Assembly (NCBI GenBank): GCA_900556135.1
Contig: USNR01000006.1
Coordinates: 1 to 50,251 of the forward strand
Length of the DNA: 50,251 nucleotides
Reading direction: 5' to 3'
Origin: an uncultured Clostridium sp.
Lineage (GTDB): Bacteria; Bacillota; Clostridia; TANB77; CAG-508
Below the pieces are notes generated by a model, which had not been told where the DNA came from, ran no database searches, and was given only the letters and a program-made list of their open reading frames with translations. Position numbers and translations under genes: made by a program. Positions 1-7,910 of the stretch are shown in pieces; within the stretch, counting starts at the first letter, position 1; the number at the start of each line of letters is the position of its first letter.

Positions 1-47
1 AGACATTTTCTCAAATGATTTATTAAGACATTATCACAAATGAATTA
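1..47. repeat. tandem 25-bp direct repeats, insertion-sequence-tip-like
   Basis: Two 22-bp copies beginning AGACATT and containing TCAAATGA or ACAAATGA start at positions 1 and 26 and differ at three positions. Spaced terminal repeats of this sort are typical of transposase-binding tips, for example in the IS21 family. No transposase is visible because the window begins here. Calling it an IS end is inference from arrangement only. Confidence 0.35.
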
Positions 48-76
48 TAAAGGAAGCTCTGAATAGAAGAAAAGGG

Positions 77-442
77 TTGATTTTCCAGTTGTTTTATGTT
101 ATACTGTATGTAGTAATGTTGATTTTAATAATCGGAGGTGAATTCTTAAGCAATTATTTCTTAAGAAAATATATGACAATATTTAGTTTTTTTGATAAAT
201 TAATAAATGGCGGTGTAGTTGAATATGATGCACCATTAACTGGAGAACTAGCCAGAACAACTGAAGCAGAAAAAGCTTATGCGATGAGCGACGATGCATA
301 TCTTTTTTCTTTAAAAGTAAAAGTAAAAACCAAAAAACCACAAAAACGTAATGTAACACGTTCAGTTCGTTCAGTTGAATCTACCAGGACTCCCAAGAGC
401 GTAAAGGAAACTGAAAATGCAAGAGACGACTTAAGTAAATGA
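77..442 (+). CDS. hypothetical small membrane-anchored protein
   Basis: I do not recognise this protein. The reading frame encodes up to 121 aa: one strongly hydrophobic segment at about residues 3-23, then a soluble part, then a basic Lys/Arg/Ser/Thr-rich tail from about residue 82. It looks like a single-pass protein with a cytoplasmic basic tail. The start is uncertain. TTG at 77 abuts AAAGGG, which is too close for a normal ribosome binding site, and ATG at 116 would remove half of the membrane segment. It lies between the IS-like repeats at the left edge and the tRNA-Met promoter, so it may belong to the flanking mobile element or be the first chromosomal gene beyond it. Confidence 0.45.
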   Translation: MIFQLFYVILYVVMLILIIGGEFLSNYFLRKYMTIFSFFDKLINGGVVEYDAPLTGELARTTEAEKAYAMSDDAYLFSLKVKVKTKKPQKRNVTRSVRSVESTRTPKSVKETENARDDLSK

Positions 443-515
443 ATATTAAATGATTAGATGTATTTTAAATATTAAAAATACATTTAATTAAGAATATATA
501 AACGTTTTAAAGATA

Positions 516-546
516 AATTGCAATTTTGCTTGACAAAATTGCAATT
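516..546. promoter_or_regulatory. perfect 13-bp inverted repeat overlapping the tRNA promoter
   Basis: AATTGCAATTTTG at 516-528 is matched exactly by its reverse complement at 534-546, around the 5-nt centre CTTGA. The -35 hexamer TTGACA (530-535) spans the centre. No U-run follows, so it is not an ordinary terminator; an operator is possible. Confidence 0.45.
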
Positions 547-558
547 ACCCTTTATAAT
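530..558 (+). promoter_or_regulatory. consensus sigma-A promoter of tRNA-Met
   Basis: TTGACA (530-535), a 17-bp spacer and TATAAT (553-558): a perfect match to the vegetative consensus, about 35 nt before the mature tRNA 5' end. Confidence 0.85.
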
Positions 559-599
559 AATACTTGTCTTTAATGTATTCATACATTTTATATTTATAT

Positions 600-676
600 G
601 GCGATGTAGCTCAGTTGGCTAGAGCAAACGGTTCATACCCGTTAGGTCAGCGGTTCGAATCCACTCATCGCTACCA
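600..676 (+). tRNA. tRNA-Met (CAT anticodon)
   Basis: A complete 77-nt cloverleaf with encoded CCA. The acceptor stem is GGCGATG/CATCGCT (one G-U pair). The D arm is GCTC/GAGC, the anticodon stem AACGG/CCGTT around loop TTCATAC (anticodon CAT), and the T loop TTCGAAT. The anticodon stem lacks the three G-C pairs of initiator tRNA, so this is an elongator tRNA-Met. A lysidine-modified tRNA-Ile2 cannot be excluded from anticodon alone. It stands alone, with its own promoter and terminator. Confidence 0.93.
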
Positions 677-682
677 AAGTTA

Positions 683-706
683 AACCACGGAACTTTCCGT
701 GGTTTT
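683..706 (+). terminator. terminator of tRNA-Met
   Basis: AACCACGGAA pairs with TTCCGTGGTT, followed by a short T-run, just after the tRNA CCA end. Confidence 0.8.
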
Positions 707-836
707 AATTGTTTACGTGTCAAATTCTTACAGGTAAATTTCTGAAAAATATTTTTATGTAAAAAAATTTAGAGAAATATCTTTTTATATTAATGTCATA
801 ATACTAGTCCCCCATTGTTTCTTTAAGGAAAAAAAT

Positions 837-870
837 ATCCACAAACCGTTTCTTATAACAGTTTATGGAT
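837..870 (-). terminator. terminator of dnaG-rpoD
   Basis: On the minus strand a 12-bp stem (including G-U pairs) around a 10-nt loop is followed by A then six T, just downstream of the rpoD stop. Confidence 0.8.
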
Positions 871-877
871 TTTTATT

Positions 878-2008
878 TTAGCTCATATAATCTTTCAACT
901 TTTTGCTTCTACTTGGATGTCTTAATTTTCTTAAAGCTTTTGCTTCTATTTGTCTTATTCTCTCTCTTGTTACTTGGAACTCTCTTCCTACTTCTTCCAA
1001 TGTTCTTGCTTTTCCATCTTCAAGTCCAAATCTAAGTTTTAATACTTTTGCTTCCCTTGGTGTTAATGTTTGCATTATCTCTTCTAATTGCTCTTTTAAT
1101 AGAGTGTATGCTGCTGCATCTTGTGGAGCTAATGATTCATCATCTTGTATGAAGTCTCCTAAATGGCTATCATCTTCTTCTCCAATAGGTGTTTCTAATG
1201 ATACTGGATCTTGTGCTATTTTTTGTATTTCTACAACCTTTTCTACTGGAATTTCCATTTCTTTTGCAATTTCTTCTGGGGTTGGTTCTCTTCCTAATTG
1301 TTGTAATAAGTGTCTTGATGTACGTATTAATTTATTAATAGTTTCTACCATATGAACAGGTATTCTTATTGTTCTTGCCTGGTCTGCAATTGCTCTTGTT
1401 ATTGCTTGTCTTATCCACCATGTTGCATATGTGCTGAACTTATATCCTTTAGTATAATCAAACTTTTCTACTGCTTTGATTAATCCCATATTACCTTCTT
1501 GAATTAAATCTAAAAATAGCATTCCTTTTCCTACATACTTTTTAGCAATACTTACAACTAATCTTAAATTTGATTCTGCTAATTTTTGTTTAGCTTCTTC
1601 ATCTCCATCTAAAACTCTTTTTGCTAACTCTAATTCTTCTTCATAAGACAAAAGTGGGATTCTTCCTATTTCTCTTAAATACATTCTAACAGGGTCATCT
1701 ATGTTAACTCCATCCATGTTGTTTAGATCTATTTCATCTAATTTTATATCTTCAACTGCTTCTAAATCTTCAATGTCTGGTTCTTCTATATCCAAACCGT
1801 CTTTTTCAACAGTCACTCCCATGTCTTCAAAGGCATCAAATACTTTGTCTATCTGCTCTGGATTTGCATCAGTTAATTCTGTAGCAAGTTCTCCATAAGT
1901 CATTTTTCCTTTTTCTTTTGCCTTTTTTATTATTCCATCTATTTTTTCGTTTTCAGTTACTTCTTTTTTCTCTTCTTTTATATTTTCTTTATTTTCTACA
2001 TCTTTCAT
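878..2008 (-). CDS. rpoD: RNA polymerase primary sigma factor RpoD/SigA
   Basis: This is the vegetative sigma-70 factor that directs core RNA polymerase to -10/-35 promoters. At 376 aa it matches the short Firmicutes SigA. An acidic N-terminal region 1.1 (about residues 20-80) leads into region 1.2 (DPVRMYLREIGRIPLL, from about residue 106). Region 2 follows, with the core-binding and -10-melting stretch GYKFSTYATWWIRQAI. Region 3 comes next, and region 4 ends with the helix-turn-helix RERIRQIEAKALRKLR that reads the -35 element. Start: ATG with AGGAGG upstream. It lies 15 bp downstream of dnaG, the classical dnaG-rpoD macromolecular synthesis pairing, and closes that operon. The many TTGACA/TATAAT promoters in this window are its expected targets. 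Confidence 0.98.
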   Translation of the reverse strand: MKDVENKENIKEEKKEVTENEKIDGIIKKAKEKGKMTYGELATELTDANPEQIDKVFDAFEDMGVTVEKDGLDIEEPDIEDLEAVEDIKLDEIDLNNMDGVNIDDPVRMYLREIGRIPLLSYEEELELAKRVLDGDEEAKQKLAESNLRLVVSIAKKYVGKGMLFLDLIQEGNMGLIKAVEKFDYTKGYKFSTYATWWIRQAITRAIADQARTIRIPVHMVETINKLIRTSRHLLQQLGREPTPEEIAKEMEIPVEKVVEIQKIAQDPVSLETPIGEEDDSHLGDFIQDDESLAPQDAAAYTLLKEQLEEIMQTLTPREAKVLKLRFGLEDGKARTLEEVGREFQVTRERIRQIEAKALRKLRHPSRSKKLKDYMS

Positions 2009-2023
2009 AGATTATAAAACCTC

Positions 2024-3820
2024 CTATTTCATCTTTGCTAATTTTATAATTATATCATTCAATTGTAGTTCCAGATTCGTCATTTCTTCTTTAGATAATC
2101 CTTGTGTATTTTCCAATTGCTTCAGTATAGTATTTCTTTGGCTTATTAGCTCTTCTTTTTTATATGCTATAACAATATCATTTATACTTTTTTCTAAATC
2201 CGTAATTTCAAAATCTGAAGCCATTATTCCAGATAAATAATTTATTACTTGTTCATCCTCAAACCAGTTCATTGCATTTTCTATATTAATATTACCTTTT
2301 TCACATTCTTCATACAATTTTGTTATTATTTGTTTATTTTTACTTACTTTTATTAAGTTTTCTGCAATTAGATCTTTAAAAATAGGATAAACTTTGTCTG
2401 TATAATTTATTAGCAAATATATTACTAATTTTTCCCTGTTTTTTACCTTTTCGTCTACATTTTCTTCTTCCTGAGGTGTTTCCTGTTGCTTAAAAGCAAC
2501 TACATTTTTTTCTAATCTTTTTTCTGTTTTATCGTTGTTATATAGTAATTTATTTATTTCTGAATATATTGCCTCTTTAGAAACATCATAGTCCCTCGAA
2601 ATTTTATCTATATAAATTTCTCGTTCCATGTTATTGTTTATTCTTGACAATATTTTTGCTACTTCATTTAAGAATTTTATCTTATCATTTACTACATCTA
2701 AATTTAATTCTTTTTTTAGCATTTTAACTTTAAATTCTACTAATGATATAGCTTTATCAACATAGTTTTGAAATCTGTCAACACCATATTTTACAACAAA
2801 TTCATCAGGGTCTTTTGCTCCTTCAATTTGTAATATTCGAATATCACACCCCAGATTATTTAATATTTCTAATCCTCTAAGGGTTGCAGCTTGTCCTGCA
2901 CCATCGGCATCATATCCGATAATTACTTTTTCACAACTTCTTCTTAGCAATCTTCCCTGAGCTTCAGTAAGTGCTGTTCCTAAGGATGCCACGACATTGT
3001 GTAATCCTCTTTGATGTAGAGATACCGCATCCATATATCCTTCAACCATTATTATAGTTTTTGGTCTTTCATTTTTTGCAACATTCATTGCATATAAATT
3101 TCTACCTTTACTATAAACAATATTTTCTGGTGAGTTTATATACTTAGGCTTACTATCATCTAGTACTCTGCCTCCAAAAGCTATTACTTTATTTCTAACA
3201 TCTAAAATTGGAAACATCAATCTATTTCTAAATCTATCTATGTATCTTCCTTCTTGATTTCTATTTACCAAATTAGATGCTAAAATTTCTTCATCACCAA
3301 AGCCCTCGCTTTTTAGATGTTTATATAGTTCATCAAATCTACCAGAATACCCTATTAAGAACATTTTTAATGTTTTATTGTCTAGATGTCTTTTCTTTAC
3401 ATATTCTTGAGCAAGCTTAGCTGTTGGCTTATATAAATTTTCATGATAGAATTTTGCAGCACTTTCATTTACTTTGTAAACTTTTTCTTTAAGTTTTGCT
3501 ACTCTATCATCACCAGTTCCTTCTAAAACAGGTAATTCTATGTTAGCTCTTTGTGCTAATATTCCAACTGCCTCTCTAAAAGTAACATTTTCTATCTTAC
3601 TTATAAATCTAAAAACGTCGCCACCAACATTGCACCCAAAGCAATGAAAAATCTGTTTATCGGCCGACACAGAAAAAGAAGGTGATTTTTCCTTATGAAA
3701 AGGACATAATCCAAAAAAACTTCTTCCACTTCTTTTTAAATTTACATATTCAGACACTATATCTACTATATCGTTTTTACTCTTTATTTCCTCTAATAAT
3801 TCATCACTATATCTCACCAT
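2024..3820 (-). CDS. dnaG: DNA primase DnaG
   Basis: Synthesises RNA primers for replication, working with the replicative helicase. The N-terminal zinc ribbon is complete: CPFH then, 17 residues on, CFGC within residues ~39-66 (CHC2 type). The catalytic TOPRIM core contains IIMVEGYMDAVSLHQRG and the acidic GYDADGAG motif, which bind metal. The C-terminal ~150 residues are divergent and helical, as expected for the helicase-binding domain. At 598 aa it has normal family length. The start ATG has AAAGG upstream. It is transcribed with rpoD from a region between dnaG and the carD terminator; a weak TTGAGG/TACTAA-like promoter may lie near 3850-3871. Confidence 0.97.
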   Translation of the reverse strand: MVRYSDELLEEIKSKNDIVDIVSEYVNLKRSGRSFFGLCPFHKEKSPSFSVSADKQIFHCFGCNVGGDVFRFISKIENVTFREAVGILAQRANIELPVLEGTGDDRVAKLKEKVYKVNESAAKFYHENLYKPTAKLAQEYVKKRHLDNKTLKMFLIGYSGRFDELYKHLKSEGFGDEEILASNLVNRNQEGRYIDRFRNRLMFPILDVRNKVIAFGGRVLDDSKPKYINSPENIVYSKGRNLYAMNVAKNERPKTIIMVEGYMDAVSLHQRGLHNVVASLGTALTEAQGRLLRRSCEKVIIGYDADGAGQAATLRGLEILNNLGCDIRILQIEGAKDPDEFVVKYGVDRFQNYVDKAISLVEFKVKMLKKELNLDVVNDKIKFLNEVAKILSRINNNMEREIYIDKISRDYDVSKEAIYSEINKLLYNNDKTEKRLEKNVVAFKQQETPQEEENVDEKVKNREKLVIYLLINYTDKVYPIFKDLIAENLIKVSKNKQIITKLYEECEKGNINIENAMNWFEDEQVINYLSGIMASDFEITDLEKSINDIVIAYKKEELISQRNTILKQLENTQGLSKEEMTNLELQLNDIIIKLAKMK

Positions 3821-3905
3821 TATTTAGGCAACCTTTCTCTATATTAGTATATATTCGACATAAAACCCTCAAATCCTTCTATGAGGCTTTAAATTTCTAC
3901 ACAAC

Positions 3906-3939
3906 AAAAAATTAACGGATGTTTATTCCGCTAATTTTT
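3906..3939 (-). terminator. terminator of carD
   Basis: On the minus strand AAAAATTAGCGGA pairs with TCCGTTAATTTTTT around a 7-nt loop, ending in a T-run, shortly after the carD stop. Confidence 0.8.
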
Positions 3940-3950
3940 CTTGTGATTTA

Positions 3951-4529
3951 TTACATTGCATTAGTACCTGTATTTCCACCATCAAATGGTATGAACTTAC
4001 TTACTATATTCTCGTTTGGAGTAACATTATTTAAATTTCTATGTTCTTCAAATGATACGTTTATTTTGTTGTCTATTAATTGTACAACTTCTGGCTCTGT
4101 TGCGTGTTCTGCTAAAACTAATTCACTAACTAATATTTGTTTAGCATTATTTAGCATTTTCTTTTCTCCTGTTGATAATCCTTTTTCTTTTTGCTTATAA
4201 CTTAGATTTCTTACAACATCTGCTATTTCGTAAACGCTACCACTTTTCATTTTATTCATATTTTCTTGATATCTTTTATTCCAGTTGTTAGACATTTCTG
4301 TTTCACCAGCTTCTAACACTTCTAATACTTTTCCAGCTTCTTCTTTATTTATAATATTTCTTACACCTATTTGCGCTGCTTTTTCTATAGGTACCATTAC
4401 CTTTACTTCACCAGGCATTTTTATTATATAATAATCTTGCTTTTCTCCTAAAATATCTTTTTGTTCTATTGCATCTATTGTTCCAGCTCCGTGCATTGGA
4501 TAAACTATTTTATCTCCTACGTTAAACAT
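3951..4529 (-). CDS. CarD/CdnL-family transcription regulator
   Basis: A 192-aa protein with the N-terminal RNA-polymerase-interacting domain of CarD/TRCF (MFNVGDKIVYPMHGAGTI, then a Tudor-like beta fold to about residue 65). A helical C-terminal region follows, including the NWNKRYQENMNKM segment typical of CdnL. Members bind the beta subunit and stabilise open promoter complexes, affecting rRNA and housekeeping transcription. It is monocistronic: its own strong promoter at 4611-4639 and a terminator at 3906-3939. The upstream terminator hairpin of dut overlaps its promoter. The family assignment is firm; the exact regulatory targets cannot be read from sequence. Confidence 0.92.
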   Translation of the reverse strand: MFNVGDKIVYPMHGAGTIDAIEQKDILGEKQDYYIIKMPGEVKVMVPIEKAAQIGVRNIINKEEAGKVLEVLEAGETEMSNNWNKRYQENMNKMKSGSVYEIADVVRNLSYKQKEKGLSTGEKKMLNNAKQILVSELVLAEHATEPEVVQLIDNKINVSFEEHRNLNNVTPNENIVSKFIPFDGGNTGTNAM

Positions 4530-4610
4530 ATATGCATTACTCCTTTCAATGTAAATATAGGTTTTAGTTCAATAAAGGTTTTCTAAAAATCTCTCATCAA
4601 CTACGTTTCT

Positions 4611-4639
4611 ATTATAACACAAAAAATGGTAAAAGTCAA
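4611..4639 (-). promoter_or_regulatory. sigma-A promoter of carD
   Basis: Minus-strand TTGACT (4634-4639), a 17-bp spacer and TATAAT (4611-4616). This gives a leader of about 75 nt. The -35 element and part of the spacer form the 3' arm of the dut terminator hairpin. Confidence 0.85.
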
Positions 4640-4656
4640 AGACTTTACCATTTTTT
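4621..4656 (-). terminator. terminator downstream of dut, overlapping the carD promoter
   Basis: An inverted repeat of about 16 bp (AAAAAATGGTAAA-GTC with its complement, one bulged base) around a 3-nt loop, with a minus-strand T-run. It is the only strong terminator between dut and carD. Plus-strand sequence also has a T-run on the other side. Confidence 0.7.
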
Positions 4657-4805
4657 ATTTTTGAATTTTGTAGGTTTTTTTCATATTTTTCTTATATATT
4701 TTAAGCTTTCAATGTCCTCAAATCACGCTAATACAGCGTGTTTTATATTTTACCAAATTGTTCTTTTATTTTTTTAGTATTTTTGTTTATTTCTTTATTG
4801 TAACA

Positions 4806-5270
4806 TTATTTGTTGTAAGTAGAACCAAATCCGCCTTTTCTTTCTCCTTCTGCTGAATCATCATCTGTAACATAGAATTTTTGAAAAATTGCTTGTCCTA
4901 TACAATCACCTTTTTTGATTTCTGTGTCTGTGTCCTTTATATTGTAAAAAGCAAACATTATATGTCCATCATTATCTTCATTTCCATAGTAGTCCTTATC
5001 CACTATTCCTACACTATTAGCTAATATTAATCCTTTTTTCTTTGGATTAGAACTTCTATTATATAAGCATAGCATTTCGTCATCTTGCATATATGCTTTA
5101 ACTCCAGTTTTTATAAGAGTTGGTGCCATTCCTGGTTTAAATGCTGGTACTATTGTATCTTCAGCAGCCTCTACATCATATCCTGCTGAATACTTTGTTT
5201 TTCTAACTGGTAAATTTATTTCTTTATCTTCAAATCCTTTTGCTACTTCAAATCCTCTTGTTCTTCCCAT
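4806..5270 (-). CDS. dut: deoxyuridine 5'-triphosphate nucleotidohydrolase (dUTPase)
   Basis: Hydrolyses dUTP to dUMP and pyrophosphate, keeping uracil out of DNA and supplying dUMP for thymidylate. All five trimeric-dUTPase motifs are visible in 154 aa: motif 1 AGYDV (29-33), motif 2 RSS (72-74), motif 3 with the base-pocket segment IVDKDYYG (89-96), motif 4 KKGDCIGQAIFQKF (119-132) and motif 5 RKGGFGST (144-151) at the flexible C-terminus. Motif 3 carries an insertion (NEDNDGH) relative to common bacterial forms. The second residue after AGYD is V rather than L/I, a mild departure. It is monocistronic, with a promoter at 5319-5348, divergent from tyrS. Confidence 0.93.
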   Translation of the reverse strand: MGRTRGFEVAKGFEDKEINLPVRKTKYSAGYDVEAAEDTIVPAFKPGMAPTLIKTGVKAYMQDDEMLCLYNRSSNPKKKGLILANSVGIVDKDYYGNEDNDGHIMFAFYNIKDTDTEIKKGDCIGQAIFQKFYVTDDDSAEGERKGGFGSTYNK

Positions 5271-5318
5271 ATTTTATCACATACCTTTCTTTATTCTTTG
5301 TAAATTTTCTCTTTTGTA

Positions 5319-5348
5319 TTTTTATCATTTAATAAAATAAAAGTCAAG
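5319..5348 (-). promoter_or_regulatory. promoter of dut
   Basis: Minus-strand TTGACT (5343-5348), an 18-bp spacer and TAAAAA (5319-5324), about 50 bp before the dut start. Confidence 0.5.
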
Positions 5349-5396
5349 TATTATTTTTCTCTTTTTTGAGTATAATATTTTCTTTATCACAAAGCC

Positions 5397-5425
5397 TTGT
5401 AAAACATACATTTGTGTGGTACAAT
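5397..5425 (+). promoter_or_regulatory. promoter of tyrS
   Basis: TTGTAA (5397-5402), a 17-bp spacer and TACAAT (5420-5425). Transcription would begin near 5432, leaving a leader too short for a T-box, which is often present upstream of tyrS in Firmicutes but absent here. Confidence 0.7.
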
Positions 5426-5456
5426 ATACATCAAATTGATAATTGGAGGAATTTAC

Positions 5457-6671
5457 ATGAGAAATGTTTTTGATGTTTTAGAAGAAAGAGGATATGTTGA
5501 ACAAATGACTCATCCCGAAGAAATAAAAAAATTATTTGGAGAAAAATCTGTATCTTTTTATATTGGAATAGATCCAACTGCGGATAGTTTGCATGTAGGA
5601 CATTTTGTTTCTTTAATGGTAGCTGGTCATATGCAAAGATGTGGTCATAGACCTATTATTTTAGTTGGTGGTGGTACTGCCGTAATTGGTGATCCTTCAG
5701 GAAAAACAGATATGCGTAAGATGCTTTCAAGAGAGACTATAGAAAATAACGTTAAGGGTATAAAAAAACAAATCGAAAAATTTGTTAGCTTTGAAGGTGA
5801 AAACGCTGCTATTATAGTTAATAATGCTGATTGGCTTTTGGATTTAAAATTTGTTGAATTTATGCGTGAGATTGGTTCTTTGTTCTCAGTTAACAAAATG
5901 CTTGCAGCCGAGTGTTATAAAACTAGAATGGAAAATGGCTTAACATTTTTTGAGCTTGGTTATATGCTTATGCAATCATATGACTTTTTACATTTATATA
6001 ATGAGTACGGATGTAAACTACAAATGGGTGGAAACGACCAATGGTCTAACATTATTGGTGGTGTTGAATTAATTAGAAAAATTGGTAAAGATGATTCTTA
6101 TGGTTTAACATTTAAACTTCTTACTACAAAAGAAGGCAAAAAGATGGGTAAAACTGAAAAAGGTGCTTTATGGCTAGATCCAGAAAAGACTTCTCCTTAT
6201 GAATTTTACCAATATTGGAGAAACATTGAAGATGAGAGTGTAAGGAAAGTTCTTTGTCTACTTACATTTTTGCCAATGGAAAAAATTAATGAATTAACAT
6301 CAGTTAATGATGAAAGAATTAATGAAGCCAAAAAAGTTGCAGCTTATGAAATTACGAAACTTGTTCATGGAGAAGAAGAAGCTAAAAAGGCTGAAGCTGC
6401 TAGCAATGCTTTATTTGAGGGAAAAGGCGATTTAGAACATATGCCTACTGTAAAATTAGAAAATCCAAATTGTTCTATATTAGATGCAATTATAGCTTCT
6501 GGAATTGCCCCTTCAAAATCTCAAGCTAAAACTTTAGTTGCTCAAAATGGTATATCTTTAAATGATAATGTTATTTCAGATACAGGTTATACCTTGTCTG
6601 ATACAGATTTTAAAGAAGGTTATGCTATACTAAAAAAAGGTAAAAAGATATTCTATAAATTAGTAAAATAG
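5457..6671 (+). CDS. tyrS: tyrosyl-tRNA synthetase
   Basis: Class I synthetase charging tRNA-Tyr with tyrosine. The Rossmann fold carries the HIGH-equivalent HVGH (residues 46-49), the tyrosine-site region IGDPSGKTDMR, and the KMSKS-equivalent KKMGKTEKG. This last pair of variants marks the short TyrRS class with lysine-methionine-glycine-lysine. A C-terminal S4-like domain (AIIASGIAPSKSQAKTLVAQ) binds tRNA. At 404 aa it has family length. I start it at the ATG at 5457, because GGAGG sits 7 nt before it; an in-frame ATG 45 bp upstream lacks a ribosome binding site and would add a non-conserved tail. It is a single gene ending at a bidirectional terminator shared with mnmA. Confidence 0.97.
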   Translation: MRNVFDVLEERGYVEQMTHPEEIKKLFGEKSVSFYIGIDPTADSLHVGHFVSLMVAGHMQRCGHRPIILVGGGTAVIGDPSGKTDMRKMLSRETIENNVKGIKKQIEKFVSFEGENAAIIVNNADWLLDLKFVEFMREIGSLFSVNKMLAAECYKTRMENGLTFFELGYMLMQSYDFLHLYNEYGCKLQMGGNDQWSNIIGGVELIRKIGKDDSYGLTFKLLTTKEGKKMGKTEKGALWLDPEKTSPYEFYQYWRNIEDESVRKVLCLLTFLPMEKINELTSVNDERINEAKKVAAYEITKLVHGEEEAKKAEAASNALFEGKGDLEHMPTVKLENPNCSILDAIIASGIAPSKSQAKTLVAQNGISLNDNVISDTGYTLSDTDFKEGYAILKKGKKIFYKLVK

Positions 6672-6730
6672 AATTTTCTATGTAATGTATTTTTATATAA
6701 TAAGAAATTTTATAATTTTCCTATTACATA

Positions 6731-6774
6731 AATCAAAAAAGAGTGATTCTTTGCAAAATCGCTCTTTTTTGATT
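6731..6774. terminator. bidirectional terminator between tyrS and mnmA
   Basis: An 18-bp inverted repeat (AATCAAAAAAGAG...CTCTTTTTTGATT, one G-T pair) lies between two convergent genes and carries A- and T-runs on both sides. Confidence 0.85.
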
Positions 6775-6781
6775 ATATATA

Positions 6782-7867
6782 TTAACAAATTATACCTCCG
6801 CCTATTACAATGTCACCATCATAAAATACTGCTGATTGTCCACTTGTGATTCGTGGTTGTTTTTCATCAAATTTTACTTTTATCGTATTTTCATCTTGCA
6901 TTGTTATTGTTGCTGACGCCTCTTTATACGAATATCTCGTTTTTACAGATACTTTCATCTCTCCTTTTACCAAATCTACTGCTTGTAAGTTTATATCTCT
7001 TACTAGCATTTCTTCTTGATACAACTTGTCTTCTTCTCCCACTATCAATTCATTTTTCTCTATGTTATATCCAATAACAAATAATGGAACAGGATTAGAT
7101 ATTCCTAAACCTTTACGTTGACCTATTGTATATTTATATAATCCAGTATGTTTTCCTAACACTTTTCCATTTACATCTACAATATTCCCTTCCTTTGGCT
7201 TTATATCTGAATTTTCTTCTAAAAACTTTTTATAGTCGCCATCTGGAATAAAGCATATATCTTCACTATCTGGCTTGTTTGCCACCATAAATCCGTTTTC
7301 TTTAGCTATTTTTCTTATTTCATCTTTAGATTCATAATCTCCTAACGGAAAAACAACTTTGTCAAGCATTTCTTTTGGAATAACATAAAGAACATAGCTT
7401 TGGTCTTTTGCTAAGTTTCTTGCCTTTTTTAAAACATTTCTTTTATATTTTTCGCTATACTCAACCTTTGCATAATGACCTGTGGCAATTTTATCTATCC
7501 CCATCTTCTTTGCCTTTTCATACATTGTTCCAAATTTTAGATATCTATTGCATCTAATGCAAGGATTTGGTGTTCTGCATTTTTTATATTCACATATAAA
7601 ATCATCTATTACTTTATCTTTAAATTCAGATTTAAAATCAAGTGTATAATGCTCTATATTAATCTTATTGCATATTTTTTTTGCATCTAACATTGAGTCT
7701 AAATTACAACAAGCTCCTCCATCCCATAAGCTCATTGTAAGTCCCACAACTTTATATCCTGCTTCTTTTAATAATAATGCTGATACAGAACTATCAACTC
7801 CGCCACTCATTCCTAATAGAATACTTTCTTGATTATTGTTTTCCATATTATTTATATTGCTTTCCAT
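6782..7867 (-). CDS. mnmA: tRNA-specific 2-thiouridylase MnmA
   Basis: Inserts sulfur at C2 of wobble uridine 34 in tRNA-Lys, -Glu and -Gln. The N-terminal adenylating PP-loop is SGGVDSS (21-27). The catalytic cysteine pair is present: Cys103 in CRTPNPCIRCN and Cys205 in SEDICFIPDG. The central and C-terminal beta-barrel domains follow (GLYKYTIGQRKGLGI). Length 361 aa is normal. The most upstream ATG has GAGAGG about 13 nt away; an internal ATG at codon 8 is possible because the first residues are low complexity. No nifS-like cysteine desulfurase is adjacent, so sulfur must come from a desulfurase encoded elsewhere. It is the last gene of a minus-strand run. Confidence 0.95.
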   Translation of the reverse strand: MESNINNMENNNQESILLGMSGGVDSSVSALLLKEAGYKVVGLTMSLWDGGACCNLDSMLDAKKICNKINIEHYTLDFKSEFKDKVIDDFICEYKKCRTPNPCIRCNRYLKFGTMYEKAKKMGIDKIATGHYAKVEYSEKYKRNVLKKARNLAKDQSYVLYVIPKEMLDKVVFPLGDYESKDEIRKIAKENGFMVANKPDSEDICFIPDGDYKKFLEENSDIKPKEGNIVDVNGKVLGKHTGLYKYTIGQRKGLGISNPVPLFVIGYNIEKNELIVGEEDKLYQEEMLVRDINLQAVDLVKGEMKVSVKTRYSYKEASATITMQDENTIKVKFDEKQPRITSGQSAVFYDGDIVIGGGIIC

Positions 7868-7910
7868 TCTTAACTACATTCCTCTCGCTTAATGTTTATT
7901 TACTACTAAT

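Noticed and set aside
4720..4745. Small hairpin CACGCT/AGCGTG between dut and carD, with TTGAGG and TATATA elements nearby
   Set aside because: The stem is only 6 bp, with no U-run on the dut strand, and the promoter-like elements match poorly and lead only into the dut terminator. I see no reason to call an RNA gene.
5271..5456. T-box leader before tyrS
   Set aside because: The transcribed leader after the promoter is only about 25 nt, with no specifier loop or antiterminator.
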